The notes under the pieces were generated by a model, which was not told where the DNA came from, did no database searches, and saw only the letters and a program-made list of their open reading frames with translations. The position numbers and the translations under genes were made by a program. Below, one piece after another: positions 1-6,615 of a DNA stretch of 26,251 nt; position 1 is the stretch's first letter, and each line of letters begins with the position of its first letter. This DNA comes from CAZIWJ01 sp964542855 (lineage in GTDB: Bacteria; Bacteroidota; Bacteroidia; Cytophagales; Cyclobacteriaceae), in contig CAZIWJ010000019.1 of NCBI GenBank assembly GCA_964542855.1, forward strand, positions 1 through 26,251, in the 5' to 3' direction.

Positions 1-381
1 ATCGCTTTTTTTGCGCGACTTGTGATGATCTCTGTGAGCGACAGTAATTGCTCTCAGATACCCTTTCCGGGCTTTCTTAAGCCCTTTTATTCTCTTGTGG
101 ATAAGCATATCGTGTAAAATAAAATATGCTAGTCCGTAGGAGGAAATGCCTATGCCAATCCAAAATCTGTAATCGAGTGAATTTGCGCCCAGTACGATTA
201 ATATCACAGCAACCGTACCAAATAAAAGCGAAAACACATCATTTAGCTCAAATAGTCCTTTGGTGTGTACGTGGTGCGTTTTATGAATATTCCATAATAG
301 TCCGTGCATCACATACTTGTGGAAAGCCCACGAAAAAGCTTCCATACCGATAAAAATCGCTATTGCTGTTAAAATGCCCAT
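1..381 (-). CDS. crtZ: Beta-carotene hydroxylase CrtZ, 3' end cut off by the window
   Basis: Reading leftward from an ATG at 379-381 gives 127 open codons with no stop before the window edge. The product is a membrane-bound di-iron hydroxylase that adds hydroxyl groups to the beta-ionone rings of carotenoids (beta-carotene to zeaxanthin in the known family). The diagnostic histidine clusters are all visible: HKYVMH at residues 21-26, HKTHH at 33-37, HDMLIH at 90-95 and HRDHH at 116-120. Hydrophobic stretches lie near residues 1-20, 49-66 and 74-90. Family members are about 150 residues long, so roughly the last 25 are missing. It lies 50 bp downstream of a CruF-family carotenoid gene on the same strand, which supports joint expression. 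No start other than this ATG is needed. Confidence 0.92.
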   Translation of the reverse strand, partial: MGILTAIAIFIGMEAFSWAFHKYVMHGLLWNIHKTHHVHTKGLFELNDVFSLLFGTVAVILIVLGANSLDYRFWIGIGISSYGLAYFILHDMLIHKRIKGLKKARKGYLRAITVAHRDHHKSRKKSD

Positions 382-431
382 AACTAATTATTATCAAAAT
401 CTTAACATTCTGTGCTATCGTTTTGTTTAAT

Positions 432-1103
432 CTAGCTCAAACAAACCAGTAAAACTCCAAAAAAGAGTGCCTGAAGGCCATAGAGATACCCGGCAAATTC
501 ATTTTTTTTTCTGAAGGGCAGTGCGTAGAACACGTAGAGCAAAACAGCAGCAATGAAATACCAGGCCACATAATTCTGTAGGGGTATTTTACTGTTTTCC
601 CAATGCCAAAAATCGAGTTGAATGGCTACTGGTTCAATTACTAAATCGAGAAGTACCATAAGGGCAGCTCCTGCCATGCTTTTAACGAGCCTGGAGGCCT
701 TCAATTGCTCACCAATGATTCCTGATGCGTAAATCAGCATCATCCAGTTCACTCCGATCATAGGCGGTACCCGGAATATTTTCCAGCCCAGGGTATCTCC
801 ATACTCGTAAGAGCCAAATATGATTTCAGTATGAACGCCGATTACTTCAACAGTGTAGCCCACCAGGGAAGTTATGCCCAGAAAGAGCCAGAAGGGCTTA
901 TTCCAGTCGGTATGGCACCATAGTAACAGTGCAGCGGAAATTACGAGGCTAAGTGGGGTTGTACTGGCAAACAACTCACGGGATGAAGGTATTGAAAGCC
1001 CGATGATACCACTACTGTAAACCACGGCAAGGGTTACGATTGCCACGTTCCTTTTATTAATTGTTCTTAGTTTTTCCAGTTTCTTTCTAGCGAGAAGTAA
1101 CAT
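432..1103 (-). CDS. CruF/DUF422-family carotenoid biosynthesis membrane protein
   Basis: The 223-residue protein is strongly hydrophobic, with about six to seven predicted membrane helices. It carries the family signature around residues 86-119: an acidic residue in VEVIGVHT, then IFGSYEYG, then VPPMIGVNW. A second conserved block, IEPVAIQLDFWHWE, lies near residues 156-169. The family (Pfam Caroten_synth) includes CruF, a 1',2'-hydratase acting on acyclic carotenoid ends, and other members found beside crtZ in Bacteroidota. The exact reaction here cannot be read from sequence. The neighbour downstream is crtZ, 50 bp away. The ATG at 1101-1103 is only 25 nt downstream of the T-run of a terminator-like hairpin, so transcription may depend on readthrough from lipA or on a promoter buried upstream. 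Confidence 0.85.
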   Translation of the reverse strand: MLLLARKKLEKLRTINKRNVAIVTLAVVYSSGIIGLSIPSSRELFASTTPLSLVISAALLLWCHTDWNKPFWLFLGITSLVGYTVEVIGVHTEIIFGSYEYGDTLGWKIFRVPPMIGVNWMMLIYASGIIGEQLKASRLVKSMAGAALMVLLDLVIEPVAIQLDFWHWENSKIPLQNYVAWYFIAAVLLYVFYALPFRKKNEFAGYLYGLQALFFGVLLVCLS

Positions 1104-1127
1104 AAAATCGCGTTACAAGCATTACCA

Positions 1128-1156
1128 TAAAAAAACCTTCCCGCAAGGAGAAGGTT
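1128..1156 (-). terminator. Rho-independent terminator-like hairpin after lipA
   Basis: On the minus strand a perfect 7-bp stem AACCTTC/GAAGGTT (plus 1134-1140 and 1150-1156) encloses a 9-nt loop and runs directly into a T-tract (A residues at 1129-1133 on plus). It lies 27 bp after the lipA stop codon, as expected for a terminator. It also sits just 25 nt before the start of the downstream carotenoid gene. Confidence 0.75.
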
Positions 1157-1183
1157 ATAAATTTTTTATGCTTTTAAAACGCC

Positions 1184-2062
1184 TTATACATTCACGTGCC
1201 TTTCAGCATGGTAAGAAGAACGCACAAGCGGACCGGACTCAACGTATTTCAATCCTCTTTTTAATCCTTCCTCACGGTAATGTTCAAAAGTATCGGGGTG
1301 GATATATTCAGCTACTTCGATGTGAAGCTTGGTTGGCTGCAGGTATTGCCCGATAGTAAGAATATCAACCCCATGTTCTACCAGGTCATCCATGGCTTCG
1401 TACATTTCGTCGGAAGTTTCGCCCAGCCCAACCATTATGCCGGCTTTGGTGCGCTTGCCGTATTCTTTAATTTTTTTCAATTCTTCCAGGCTCCGCGGAT
1501 ACTTTGCCTGCGGACGAACCCGGCGATACAGGCGCTTCACCGTTTCTACGTTATGCGACACCACTTCCTGCCCGGCATCGATCATTCTGTACAGAGCTTC
1601 CCAGTTACCTTTCACATCAGGGATTAGGGTTTCCACAGTAGTTTCCGGGCTCAGTTCTTTTACCTTTTTAACGGTTTGGTACCAGATTTCGGCCCCACGA
1701 TCTTTTAGCTCGTCGCGATTAACTGATGTTAAAACAGCATGCTTAACACCCATTAACTGTATTGCCTCCGCAACCCGCTGAGGCTCATCTTCATCGTATT
1801 CCGGCGGGCGTCCTGTAGCCACTGCACAAAACGAACAGCTTCGGGTGCATACATTTCCCAGTATCATAAAAGTAGCTGTACCGGCACCCCAGCATTCTCC
1901 CATATTTGGACAGTTGCCACTTTCGCAGATAGTATGCAGCTTATATTTATCAACAAGATTTCTAACCTTGGCGTATTCTTTTCCTACGGGGAGTTTAACG
2001 CGTAGCCAATCAGGCTTTCTTCTGTTTGGCTTAGTATTTTCTACCACTGGTAGTTCAATCAT
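1184..2062 (-). CDS. lipA: Lipoyl synthase (radical SAM)
   Basis: The 292-residue protein inserts two sulfur atoms into protein-bound octanoyl groups to make the lipoyl cofactor of pyruvate and 2-oxoglutarate dehydrogenases and the glycine cleavage system. Both iron-sulfur cluster motifs are complete: the auxiliary cluster cysteines C46, C51 and C57 (CX4CX5C), and the radical SAM cysteines C72, C76 and C79 (CTRSCSFC). The C-terminal RSSYHAE motif (about 281-287), whose serine ligates the auxiliary cluster in known LipA, is also present. Length is normal for the family. The ATG at 2060-2062 is the first usable start. A candidate promoter lies 30 bp upstream and a hairpin terminator downstream. 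No lipB is next to it. Confidence 0.97.
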   Translation of the reverse strand: MIELPVVENTKPNRRKPDWLRVKLPVGKEYAKVRNLVDKYKLHTICESGNCPNMGECWGAGTATFMILGNVCTRSCSFCAVATGRPPEYDEDEPQRVAEAIQLMGVKHAVLTSVNRDELKDRGAEIWYQTVKKVKELSPETTVETLIPDVKGNWEALYRMIDAGQEVVSHNVETVKRLYRRVRPQAKYPRSLEELKKIKEYGKRTKAGIMVGLGETSDEMYEAMDDLVEHGVDILTIGQYLQPTKLHIEVAEYIHPDTFEHYREEGLKRGLKYVESGPLVRSSYHAERHVNV

Positions 2063-2091
2063 AACAAATAGATTATGTTCTCAAACAACAA

Positions 2092-2118
2092 CAAAGATAA
2101 TAGAAATATGATTTCAAC
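2092..2118 (-). promoter_or_regulatory. Candidate Bacteroidota-type promoter for lipA
   Basis: The minus strand contains TATCTTTG (plus 2092-2099), an exact match to the TAnnTTTG -7 box of Bacteroidota, 29 bp before the lipA start codon. A TTG-containing -33-like element (GTTG, plus 2115-2118) lies only 15 nt upstream of it, shorter than the usual 17-23. The -7 match is therefore better supported than the pair. Confidence 0.35.
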
Positions 2119-2127
2119 TGGAAATGT

Positions 2128-2871
2128 TTACTGCCTGTTTCCATAGAACAGCATAATGTAAGCTGCCGGATAGAGGCTTCGGCGAGATGCAGCCGGCATA
2201 ACCACAATATTTTTTGTGTAAGCGTCGAGCTGGAACCCTACTTCAAACCCGGTGACATCGTTTTTAAATGTACCGAACTCAAAAGAAAAGCCCGCTTTAA
2301 CGTTAGCCCCAGGTACAACTGACGCATCGCCCAGTCCTTTTAGAAACGGGCCGGACCCGTCTATCTGGTCGAATTCAATGTTCGGGTTCCAGGGCTCAGT
2401 GCCGGAATTAAAGTCCCGGCCACGCCTACGGATATAGTAGGGGGCTACCAGCCCCAGGCTGGGACCACCGGCAAGGATAGCATTAATCTGGACTCCCTGC
2501 TGCGGGGCTTTTTTAAAAATAACCCATTCTCGGCCGTAGTTCGGGCGGATGGAAAAGAGGTGATTTTGTTTACCCCAGATGAATGTACTACCGCTAATAC
2601 TAGAAGGATAGCGTACCTCGCGTGGATGCTTAATATTCACAATTTCTACTCCCAGTGACTGGAAGCGATTTTCCGATATACGCCTACCAAATTTTATAGC
2701 AAGGCCGGCAATTAGTCCAGAGTTGGTAGATTTACTCACCCCCCATACAAATTCGCGGGAATATGAATAAACTTCATCTTCATCCTGGGCGGCTACACTC
2801 GTAGAAAAAAATACACCCAGCATAAATAATCCGCAGAAGAAAATATATTTGATACCGAACAGCCCTTTCAT
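2128..2871 (-). CDS. Hypothetical secreted protein, probable outer-membrane beta-barrel
   Basis: I do not recognise a named family for this 247-residue protein. It begins with a clear signal peptide (residues 1-29; hydrophobic core and VAAQ cleavage region). The mature part has alternating hydrophobic/aromatic stretches such as SREFVWGVSK, GLIAGLAIKFGRR and FSFEFGTF, and ends in YPAAYIMLFYGNR. This is typical of small outer-membrane barrels or PorT-like proteins in Bacteroidota. Function is unknown. The start is well supported by a purine-rich ribosome-binding sequence (AGAGGTGG) just before the ATG at 2869-2871, which is unusually strong for this phylum. It lies 65 bp upstream of lipA in the same direction and is divergent from the OsmC-like gene across a 67-bp AT-rich spacer that must hold both promoters. 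Confidence 0.75.
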   Translation of the reverse strand: MKGLFGIKYIFFCGLFMLGVFFSTSVAAQDEDEVYSYSREFVWGVSKSTNSGLIAGLAIKFGRRISENRFQSLGVEIVNIKHPREVRYPSSISGSTFIWGKQNHLFSIRPNYGREWVIFKKAPQQGVQINAILAGGPSLGLVAPYYIRRRGRDFNSGTEPWNPNIEFDQIDGSGPFLKGLGDASVVPGANVKAGFSFEFGTFKNDVTGFEVGFQLDAYTKNIVVMPAASRRSLYPAAYIMLFYGNRQ

Positions 2872-2938
2872 TCCACCTCTTGGTTAACTTTATTACTATT
2901 ATTATGTACAGTATAAATTAAAATTAATATAAATACCC

Positions 2939-3346
2939 ATGGTTACAATTAAAACAACCTATTTAGGCAGTTTGCGAACAACTTCACAGCATTTGCAATC
3001 TGGGAACCAGTTGATCACTGACGCACCTACCGACAACCACGGGAAAGGAGAATCATTTTCTCCTACCGACCTGGTTTGTACTTCTTTATGTACTTGTATG
3101 ATGACAATTATGGGCATAAATGCAAGAAAATACAACGTTGATTTATCGGGTATGGATGCAGAAGTTACAAAAACTATGCAAGGCGCCCCCAGAAAAATAA
3201 AGCGCATTACCATAGCATTTTCATTACCGGAAGCCTCTTCAATTGAGCCGGCTACGCTCAGTAAATTAAAGGAGGCTGCTTTAACGTGCCCGGTTGCTTT
3301 AAGCTTAAACCCAGATATTGAGCAGGATATTCATTTCGCGTTTTAA
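2939..3346 (+). CDS. OsmC family peroxiredoxin-like protein
   Basis: This 135-residue protein is the only complete plus-strand gene in the window. It matches the OsmC/Ohr fold: a glycine-rich N-terminal beta region, the block SPTDLVCTSLCTCMMTIMG (residues 41-59) and a C-terminal TCPVALSLNP block (116-125). The two redox cysteines of the family correspond to C53 and C117. OsmC proteins reduce organic hydroperoxides with these thiols in the cytoplasm. Two extra cysteines (C47, C51) precede the first redox site. Substrate preference cannot be told, and this lineage of short OsmC proteins is less well characterised than Ohr. The ATG is at 2939-2941. It is convergent with the repeat-protein gene, whose end is 32 bp away, and divergent from the barrel protein gene. 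Confidence 0.88.
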   Translation: MVTIKTTYLGSLRTTSQHLQSGNQLITDAPTDNHGKGESFSPTDLVCTSLCTCMMTIMGINARKYNVDLSGMDAEVTKTMQGAPRKIKRITIAFSLPEASSIEPATLSKLKEAALTCPVALSLNPDIEQDIHFAF

Positions 3347-3378
3347 TAATACACTGGCTGATCCGGTTTACAGGCGCA

Positions 3379-4752
3379 TCAATAATACCAGATTTCGCCT
3401 TCCTCTTTATTATAACGGGGCTTCCGGGGTCTTTCTTTTGTGCTTTCGGGCTGTTCTTTTTTGCTGAACAACCGGTTAAAGAACAATTGCCATTTCCTGC
3501 TTTTTTCCTGCTTGCTGTAGGAACCTTTTCTTTTCGCTTCCAGGTAGCCTGCACTGGGATGCATGTTATCCTGCATTTCGCGGATTTTGATGTTACCAGC
3601 AAACAAGTGAATTTCTTTCGACTGATTTCTTTCGTACCGGGTGCGAGCCTGTTTTGTCATGGTTTGCTGGCGGCCAGTGAAGCCTCCCATTTCTTTTGAT
3701 AGATTTTCATGCCGCCTGGTTTTCTGTTTTTTGGATTCTCCTTCAAAGCGCCCCTGGTAAAAGGTACCTGGCCCTTGGGTTTTACTTCTGGGCGACGCCC
3801 CGGGAATAGATCCTCCGTACCGGCCAACCTCATCGGCAAGTTCCTGGTATCGCTTTTTCTTGTCTTTTTCGGAAGCCTGCGGGAACCTCCCCCGGAATAA
3901 TGGTTCAGGGCCCTGGCCCGTTTTTACAACATCTTTCCTTATTATTTTTCCGGAGAAACCCGTACCTGGTGTTCCTTCTGTTTTTTCCGTTACCGGTTGC
4001 CGGCCTTCGTACAGAGCGGGTTCATCTCCCCAAGGTTTAAACAGCGGGTTTCTTCTCGGCGCGTCTTTTTGCCCTTCCTCTATTCCGGGTGCCGGGCGGC
4101 CGGGAGCTTCACTTACCGGAACCTGCCCGGCACGGGAAGCTGGTACCGATGCGGGCCTTCGGTAAGTATCTTTTTTCTTTCCACCCCAGATATTTTTACT
4201 TGGTGGCTGCTTGTAAATTACCTTTATCTTACCATCGTTATTCACCCGCTCGGGTGGATCGAAATCTTTACTTACGGGACTGGCTTTACTGATTGTGGCA
4301 GGAGTTGCCACCTGTTTAGATTTTTTATTCCCCCAAATTTTCTTGCTTGCTGGCTTCCTGTAACGGTCTTTTACTTTTCCGTTAGTTGAAATGCGGCGGG
4401 GAGGGTCGAAGTCTTTACTCACCTTGTTAGACGGAGTAATTCGTTCGGGGGTGCTGGCAGGAATTGTTTTTTTTTCTCTCCATACCCTTTTGCTGGCGGG
4501 CTGCTTGTAACGGTCCTTCACCCGTTTCTTTTTATTGCCGCTGAACCATCGTTTCAGGAAAAAAATTTTTTTTTCCTTTTTCTGCTCAACGCGCATCAGC
4601 TTTTCTTTCTTCTTTCCGAACAACTGGCTGTAAGCAGGAGTAGGCGCAACGAGTACAAGCAAAACTACTGTTAAAGTAAGGATGTAGCATTGCAATAAAA
4701 AAAAAGCGGAAGAGGAAAGTATCTTACTTTTTAATCCGACCATTTTTATCAT
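3379..4752 (-). CDS. Basic, repeat-rich secreted protein of unknown function
   Basis: I cannot assign a family to this 457-residue protein. It opens with a long hydrophobic signal or anchor (about residues 10-42, ending TPAYSQ) and continues as a very basic, proline-rich and probably disordered chain. Residues 77-206 hold about 2.6 tandem copies of a 49-residue unit with the core DRYKQPASKRVW and a second motif SKDFDPPRR. Residues 283-389 hold about three looser copies of a second motif (FRGRF or YQGRF, then a Lys/Arg-rich helix, then YGG, FTG or FAG). The C terminus is KPRYNKEEGEIWYY. The start at 4752 overlaps the end of a small lipoprotein gene by 29 bp. An ATG at 4741-4743 is a possible alternative start three codons in (20-bp overlap). 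Overlap implies translational coupling. A periplasmic or surface location is inferred only. Confidence 0.75.
   Translation of the reverse strand: MIKMVGLKSKILSSSAFFLLQCYILTLTVVLLVLVAPTPAYSQLFGKKKEKLMRVEQKKEKKIFFLKRWFSGNKKKRVKDRYKQPASKRVWREKKTIPASTPERITPSNKVSKDFDPPRRISTNGKVKDRYRKPASKKIWGNKKSKQVATPATISKASPVSKDFDPPERVNNDGKIKVIYKQPPSKNIWGGKKKDTYRRPASVPASRAGQVPVSEAPGRPAPGIEEGQKDAPRRNPLFKPWGDEPALYEGRQPVTEKTEGTPGTGFSGKIIRKDVVKTGQGPEPLFRGRFPQASEKDKKKRYQELADEVGRYGGSIPGASPRSKTQGPGTFYQGRFEGESKKQKTRRHENLSKEMGGFTGRQQTMTKQARTRYERNQSKEIHLFAGNIKIREMQDNMHPSAGYLEAKRKGSYSKQEKSRKWQLFFNRLFSKKEQPESTKERPRKPRYNKEEGEIWYY
4135..4524 (-). repeat. In-frame 147-bp tandem repeat, about 2.6 copies
   Basis: Copy 1 is 4378-4524, copy 2 is 4231-4377 and a partial copy 3 is about 4135-4230. 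The period is exactly 49 codons. The copies encode (V/I)K-x-x-Y-(K/R)-x-P-(A/P)-SK-x-(V/I)W, followed in the first two by SKDFDPP-(R/E)-R. Copies have diverged at the DNA level, so this is an old duplication rather than a recent slippage event. Confidence 0.8.
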
Positions 4753-4891
4753 ATTTCACCTCAGGACCTCCACCTAATTGAAACGCGTCCTCTTTTTTGG
4801 TCGAGTAAGAAGGACAGGGCATCGTGGTAGTTTTACATGCACTGAACAGAAAAGTAAATAAAAGCAGCGTAATAGTGGCTATGCGAAACAT
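4724..4891 (-). CDS. Small lipoprotein, 55 residues, unknown function
   Basis: A minus-strand frame from the ATG at 4889-4891 to a TAA at 4724-4726 encodes 55 residues. It has a clean lipoprotein signal: MFRIATITLLLFTFLFSAC, with the lipobox FSAC and lipid-attachment cysteine at residue 19. A short polar tail follows with a second cysteine (C26), a GGGPEVKYDKNGRIKK-type end and no folded-domain signature. Its last 29 bp overlap the start of the basic repeat protein, and GGAGGT and GAGGTG sequences inside its own coding region may serve as ribosome-binding sites for that gene. Lipid anchoring in the inner or outer membrane is inferred from the lipobox. It is too short for standard ORF cutoffs and could be missed by annotation. 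Confidence 0.72.
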   Translation of the reverse strand: MFRIATITLLLFTFLFSACKTTTMPCPSYSTKKEDAFQLGGGPEVKYDKNGRIKK

Positions 4892-5085
4892 GTTATCTTT
4901 TTTTTAACTTTAGTGCAAATAATGCGCCATCGTGTAACAGTATCCAGCCCGCTGTTTATAATTCCGCTCTGGTTATGGAAGTTTAGGTAAATCAGAAGAA
5001 GTGGACATTTAACGCGGAATTCTAATTTTATTTTACTCAGCTAGTGTAATAAAACTCCATATTATTGGTATGGTAAACGTAAAAA
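4892..5085. other. 194-bp intergenic stretch with a wide inverted repeat
   Basis: No gene was found between the T9SS sorting-domain gene and the small lipoprotein gene. It should contain the 3' end signal of the former and the promoter of the latter, but no clear TAnnTTTG box was found; ATTATTTG lies near 4917-4924 on the minus strand and is only a partial match. An 8-bp perfect inverted repeat, AATTCCGC at 4960-4967 and GCGGAATT at 5014-5021, is separated by 46 nt; it could be chance. Confidence 0.4.
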
Positions 5086-5403
5086 CTAACGAATTAGTAC
5101 TTTCTGCACGTTTTTCTGTTTACCCTGTATTACCTTGAACAGGTAAATTCCGCTGTGATCAACTCCTAATTCGCTGGTCATGATGGCATTTTTTCCCTGA
5201 TTTAGTCTGATGGTTTTTACTTTTGTACCGATAAGGCTGTAGATCGTGAGCTGCGCTGACGGCTTTTCAATCTCCACGTAAACTACCTCCGTAGCCGGAT
5301 TAGGATATATTTTAACTGTTTCGTAAGGTTTAAAACTTAACCCGTCTTCAGGATTGCCCTGTAAACTGATCACCAAACTTAAAATGTAGAAAAAGTTTTG
5401 CAT
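5086..5403 (-). CDS. Short T9SS type A sorting-domain protein without a cargo domain
   Basis: The 105-residue protein has an N-terminal hydrophobic signal (residues 1-16), about 13 linker residues, and then a type IX secretion C-terminal sorting domain that fills the rest. Family hallmarks are KIYPNPATEVVYVEI (31-45), LTIYSLIGTKVKTI (52-65), the GIYLFKV strand (85-91) and the basic terminal KVLIR. In known T9SS substrates this domain targets a much larger cargo for export through the outer membrane and for surface attachment. Here no cargo is left. Either the Ig-like domain is itself the product, or the gene is a stand-alone periplasmic domain. The ATG at 5401-5403 is the first start. The neighbours are a sulfur operon upstream and a lipoprotein gene downstream. 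A T9SS gene, porQ, is present 4.4 kb away. Confidence 0.85.
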   Translation of the reverse strand: MQNFFYILSLVISLQGNPEDGLSFKPYETVKIYPNPATEVVYVEIEKPSAQLTIYSLIGTKVKTIRLNQGKNAIMTSELGVDHSGIYLFKVIQGKQKNVQKVLIR

Positions 5404-5501
5404 AATGTGTGATTTACCTTGACCAATACAGAAGCAATGTAACTGAAGTATTAATTAATTGAGCGCAATTATGATACCAAAAGTTACATGGGACAGAAAC
5501 T

Positions 5502-5525
5502 AAAAAAGCCGCGTAAAGCGGCCTC
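5502..5525 (-). terminator. Rho-independent terminator of the rhodanese-YeeE operon
   Basis: On the minus strand the stem GCCGC (plus 5518-5522) and GCGGC (plus 5508-5512) with a 5-nt loop is followed at once by six T residues (A at 5502-5507 on plus). Flanking AAAGA on the other side can extend the pairing. It lies about 31 bp after the stop codon of the second YeeE/YedE half gene, which marks the end of that operon. Confidence 0.85.
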
Positions 5526-5556
5526 TTTATTCAAAGTTATTTCATGTATCTTAAAA

Positions 5557-6030
5557 CTAGTGGGGAAGTTTTTCTCTCAATCGGCCGTAAACCCACGTTC
5601 CCATAATTGCAGTAGTTAATGGAACCAGGTATACAGTGTAGCCATTACCGAGGAGTGCGTACAACGGTCCGGGACAGGCACCGGTTAGCGCCCAGCCAAG
5701 TCCAAAAATAATTCCACCCACTAACGTACCGGTGTGAAACTTTTTAGGTTTTAGTGAAATATCACTTCCATCCAGTGACTTTACGTTTAGTTTCCTGATA
5801 ATAGATATACTAATTATCCCTACAACTATTGCGGAACCAATTACCCCGTACATATGGAAACTATCGAAACGGAACATTTCCTGAATCCGGAACCAGGAAA
5901 TTACCTCTCCTTTGGTTAGTATAATACCGAAATAAATTCCAAGCATTAACGCAGTAATTAATTTAAAGGCTGCGGTATCGTTTGTTTTATTGCTGGCTTG
6001 CTGTGATTGATTTACTACTGTTGAACTCAT
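5557..6030 (-). CDS. YeeE/YedE family transporter half (DUF6691 type)
   Basis: The 157-residue membrane protein has about four helices (near 22-40, 60-79, 100-120 and 128-147). It carries the GACPGP motif with cysteine 119, the signature of the second half of YeeE/YedE sulfur transporters. Full-length relatives such as TsuA import thiosulfate through cysteines lining the channel; here the two halves are separate genes and probably form a heteromer. A hydrophilic N-terminal tail of about 20 residues precedes the first helix. The gene starts 23 bp downstream of the other half and is followed by a hairpin terminator. The substrate (thiosulfate, sulfide or another reduced sulfur species) is an inference from the family and the rhodanese neighbour. 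Confidence 0.88.
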   Translation of the reverse strand: MSSTVVNQSQQASNKTNDTAAFKLITALMLGIYFGIILTKGEVISWFRIQEMFRFDSFHMYGVIGSAIVVGIISISIIRKLNVKSLDGSDISLKPKKFHTGTLVGGIIFGLGWALTGACPGPLYALLGNGYTVYLVPLTTAIMGTWVYGRLREKLPH

Positions 6031-6053
6031 AGCGTTTCTGGTTGATTGTTATG

Positions 6054-6608
6054 TTAAAAGATTAGTGGGAAAATTATGTGAGTAGTTATTAAGCCGCCAA
6101 TGAAGAATCCTATAACGGCAACTAATGACGGCCATTGCAGGTAAGACAGGCCCATAATTGCATGACCGGAGGTACATCCTCCTCCCCATCGACTTCCAAA
6201 ACCTATTAGGAAGCCACCCAGAACCAGGAATATCAATCCTTTCGTACTCAGTACATTTGACCAGCTGAACAGTTGGGTCGGAGCCAACCCTTCAAATGAG
6301 CTGATGCCAAGAGCTGACAACGACTCCTGGGTAGACGAAGCCAGTACGATTGAATCGCTGCTGGTTAACGCACTACCAATGATTCCGCCGATGAAAATCC
6401 CTACAACAAATAATAAGTTCCAGCTTTCATTTTTCCATTGGTAATTAAAAAAAGGAATTTTAGCGGGTACGCATGCTGCACAAACGTGGCGAAGCGAAGA
6501 AGAAATACCTAACTGTTTGTTTGCCAGTATCAGCAACATAGGAACTGTTAAACCAATCAGGGGCCCAACCACATACCAGGGCCAGGGCTGCTTTATAAAG
6601 TCTAGCAT
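6054..6608 (-). CDS. YeeE/YedE family transporter half with GGCTSGH motif
   Basis: The 184-residue membrane protein has about five hydrophobic segments and the hallmark GGGCTSGHAIMG at residues 142-153, with C145 as the expected sulfur-relay cysteine. A second cysteine pair, CAAC (C43 and C46), lies in the segment before IPFF and could also take part in substrate passage or redox chemistry. It matches the first half of YeeE/YedE proteins, complementing the GACPGP half encoded 23 bp downstream. The start codon is 7 bp after the end of the rhodanese gene, so the three genes are almost certainly co-transcribed. The complex would sit in the inner membrane. Confidence 0.9.
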   Translation of the reverse strand: MLDFIKQPWPWYVVGPLIGLTVPMLLILANKQLGISSSLRHVCAACVPAKIPFFNYQWKNESWNLLFVVGIFIGGIIGSALTSSDSIVLASSTQESLSALGISSFEGLAPTQLFSWSNVLSTKGLIFLVLGGFLIGFGSRWGGGCTSGHAIMGLSYLQWPSLVAVIGFFIGGLITTHIIFPLIF

Positions 6609-6615
6609 AATTTAC

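Noticed and set aside
1329..1781. Open frame of 150 codons antisense to lipA
   Set aside because: Shadow of a clearly functional lipA; no independent evidence.
5404..5501. Promoter search upstream of the T9SS sorting-domain gene
   Set aside because: Only imperfect TAACTTTTG-like matches with no -33 partner were found, so no promoter is annotated.
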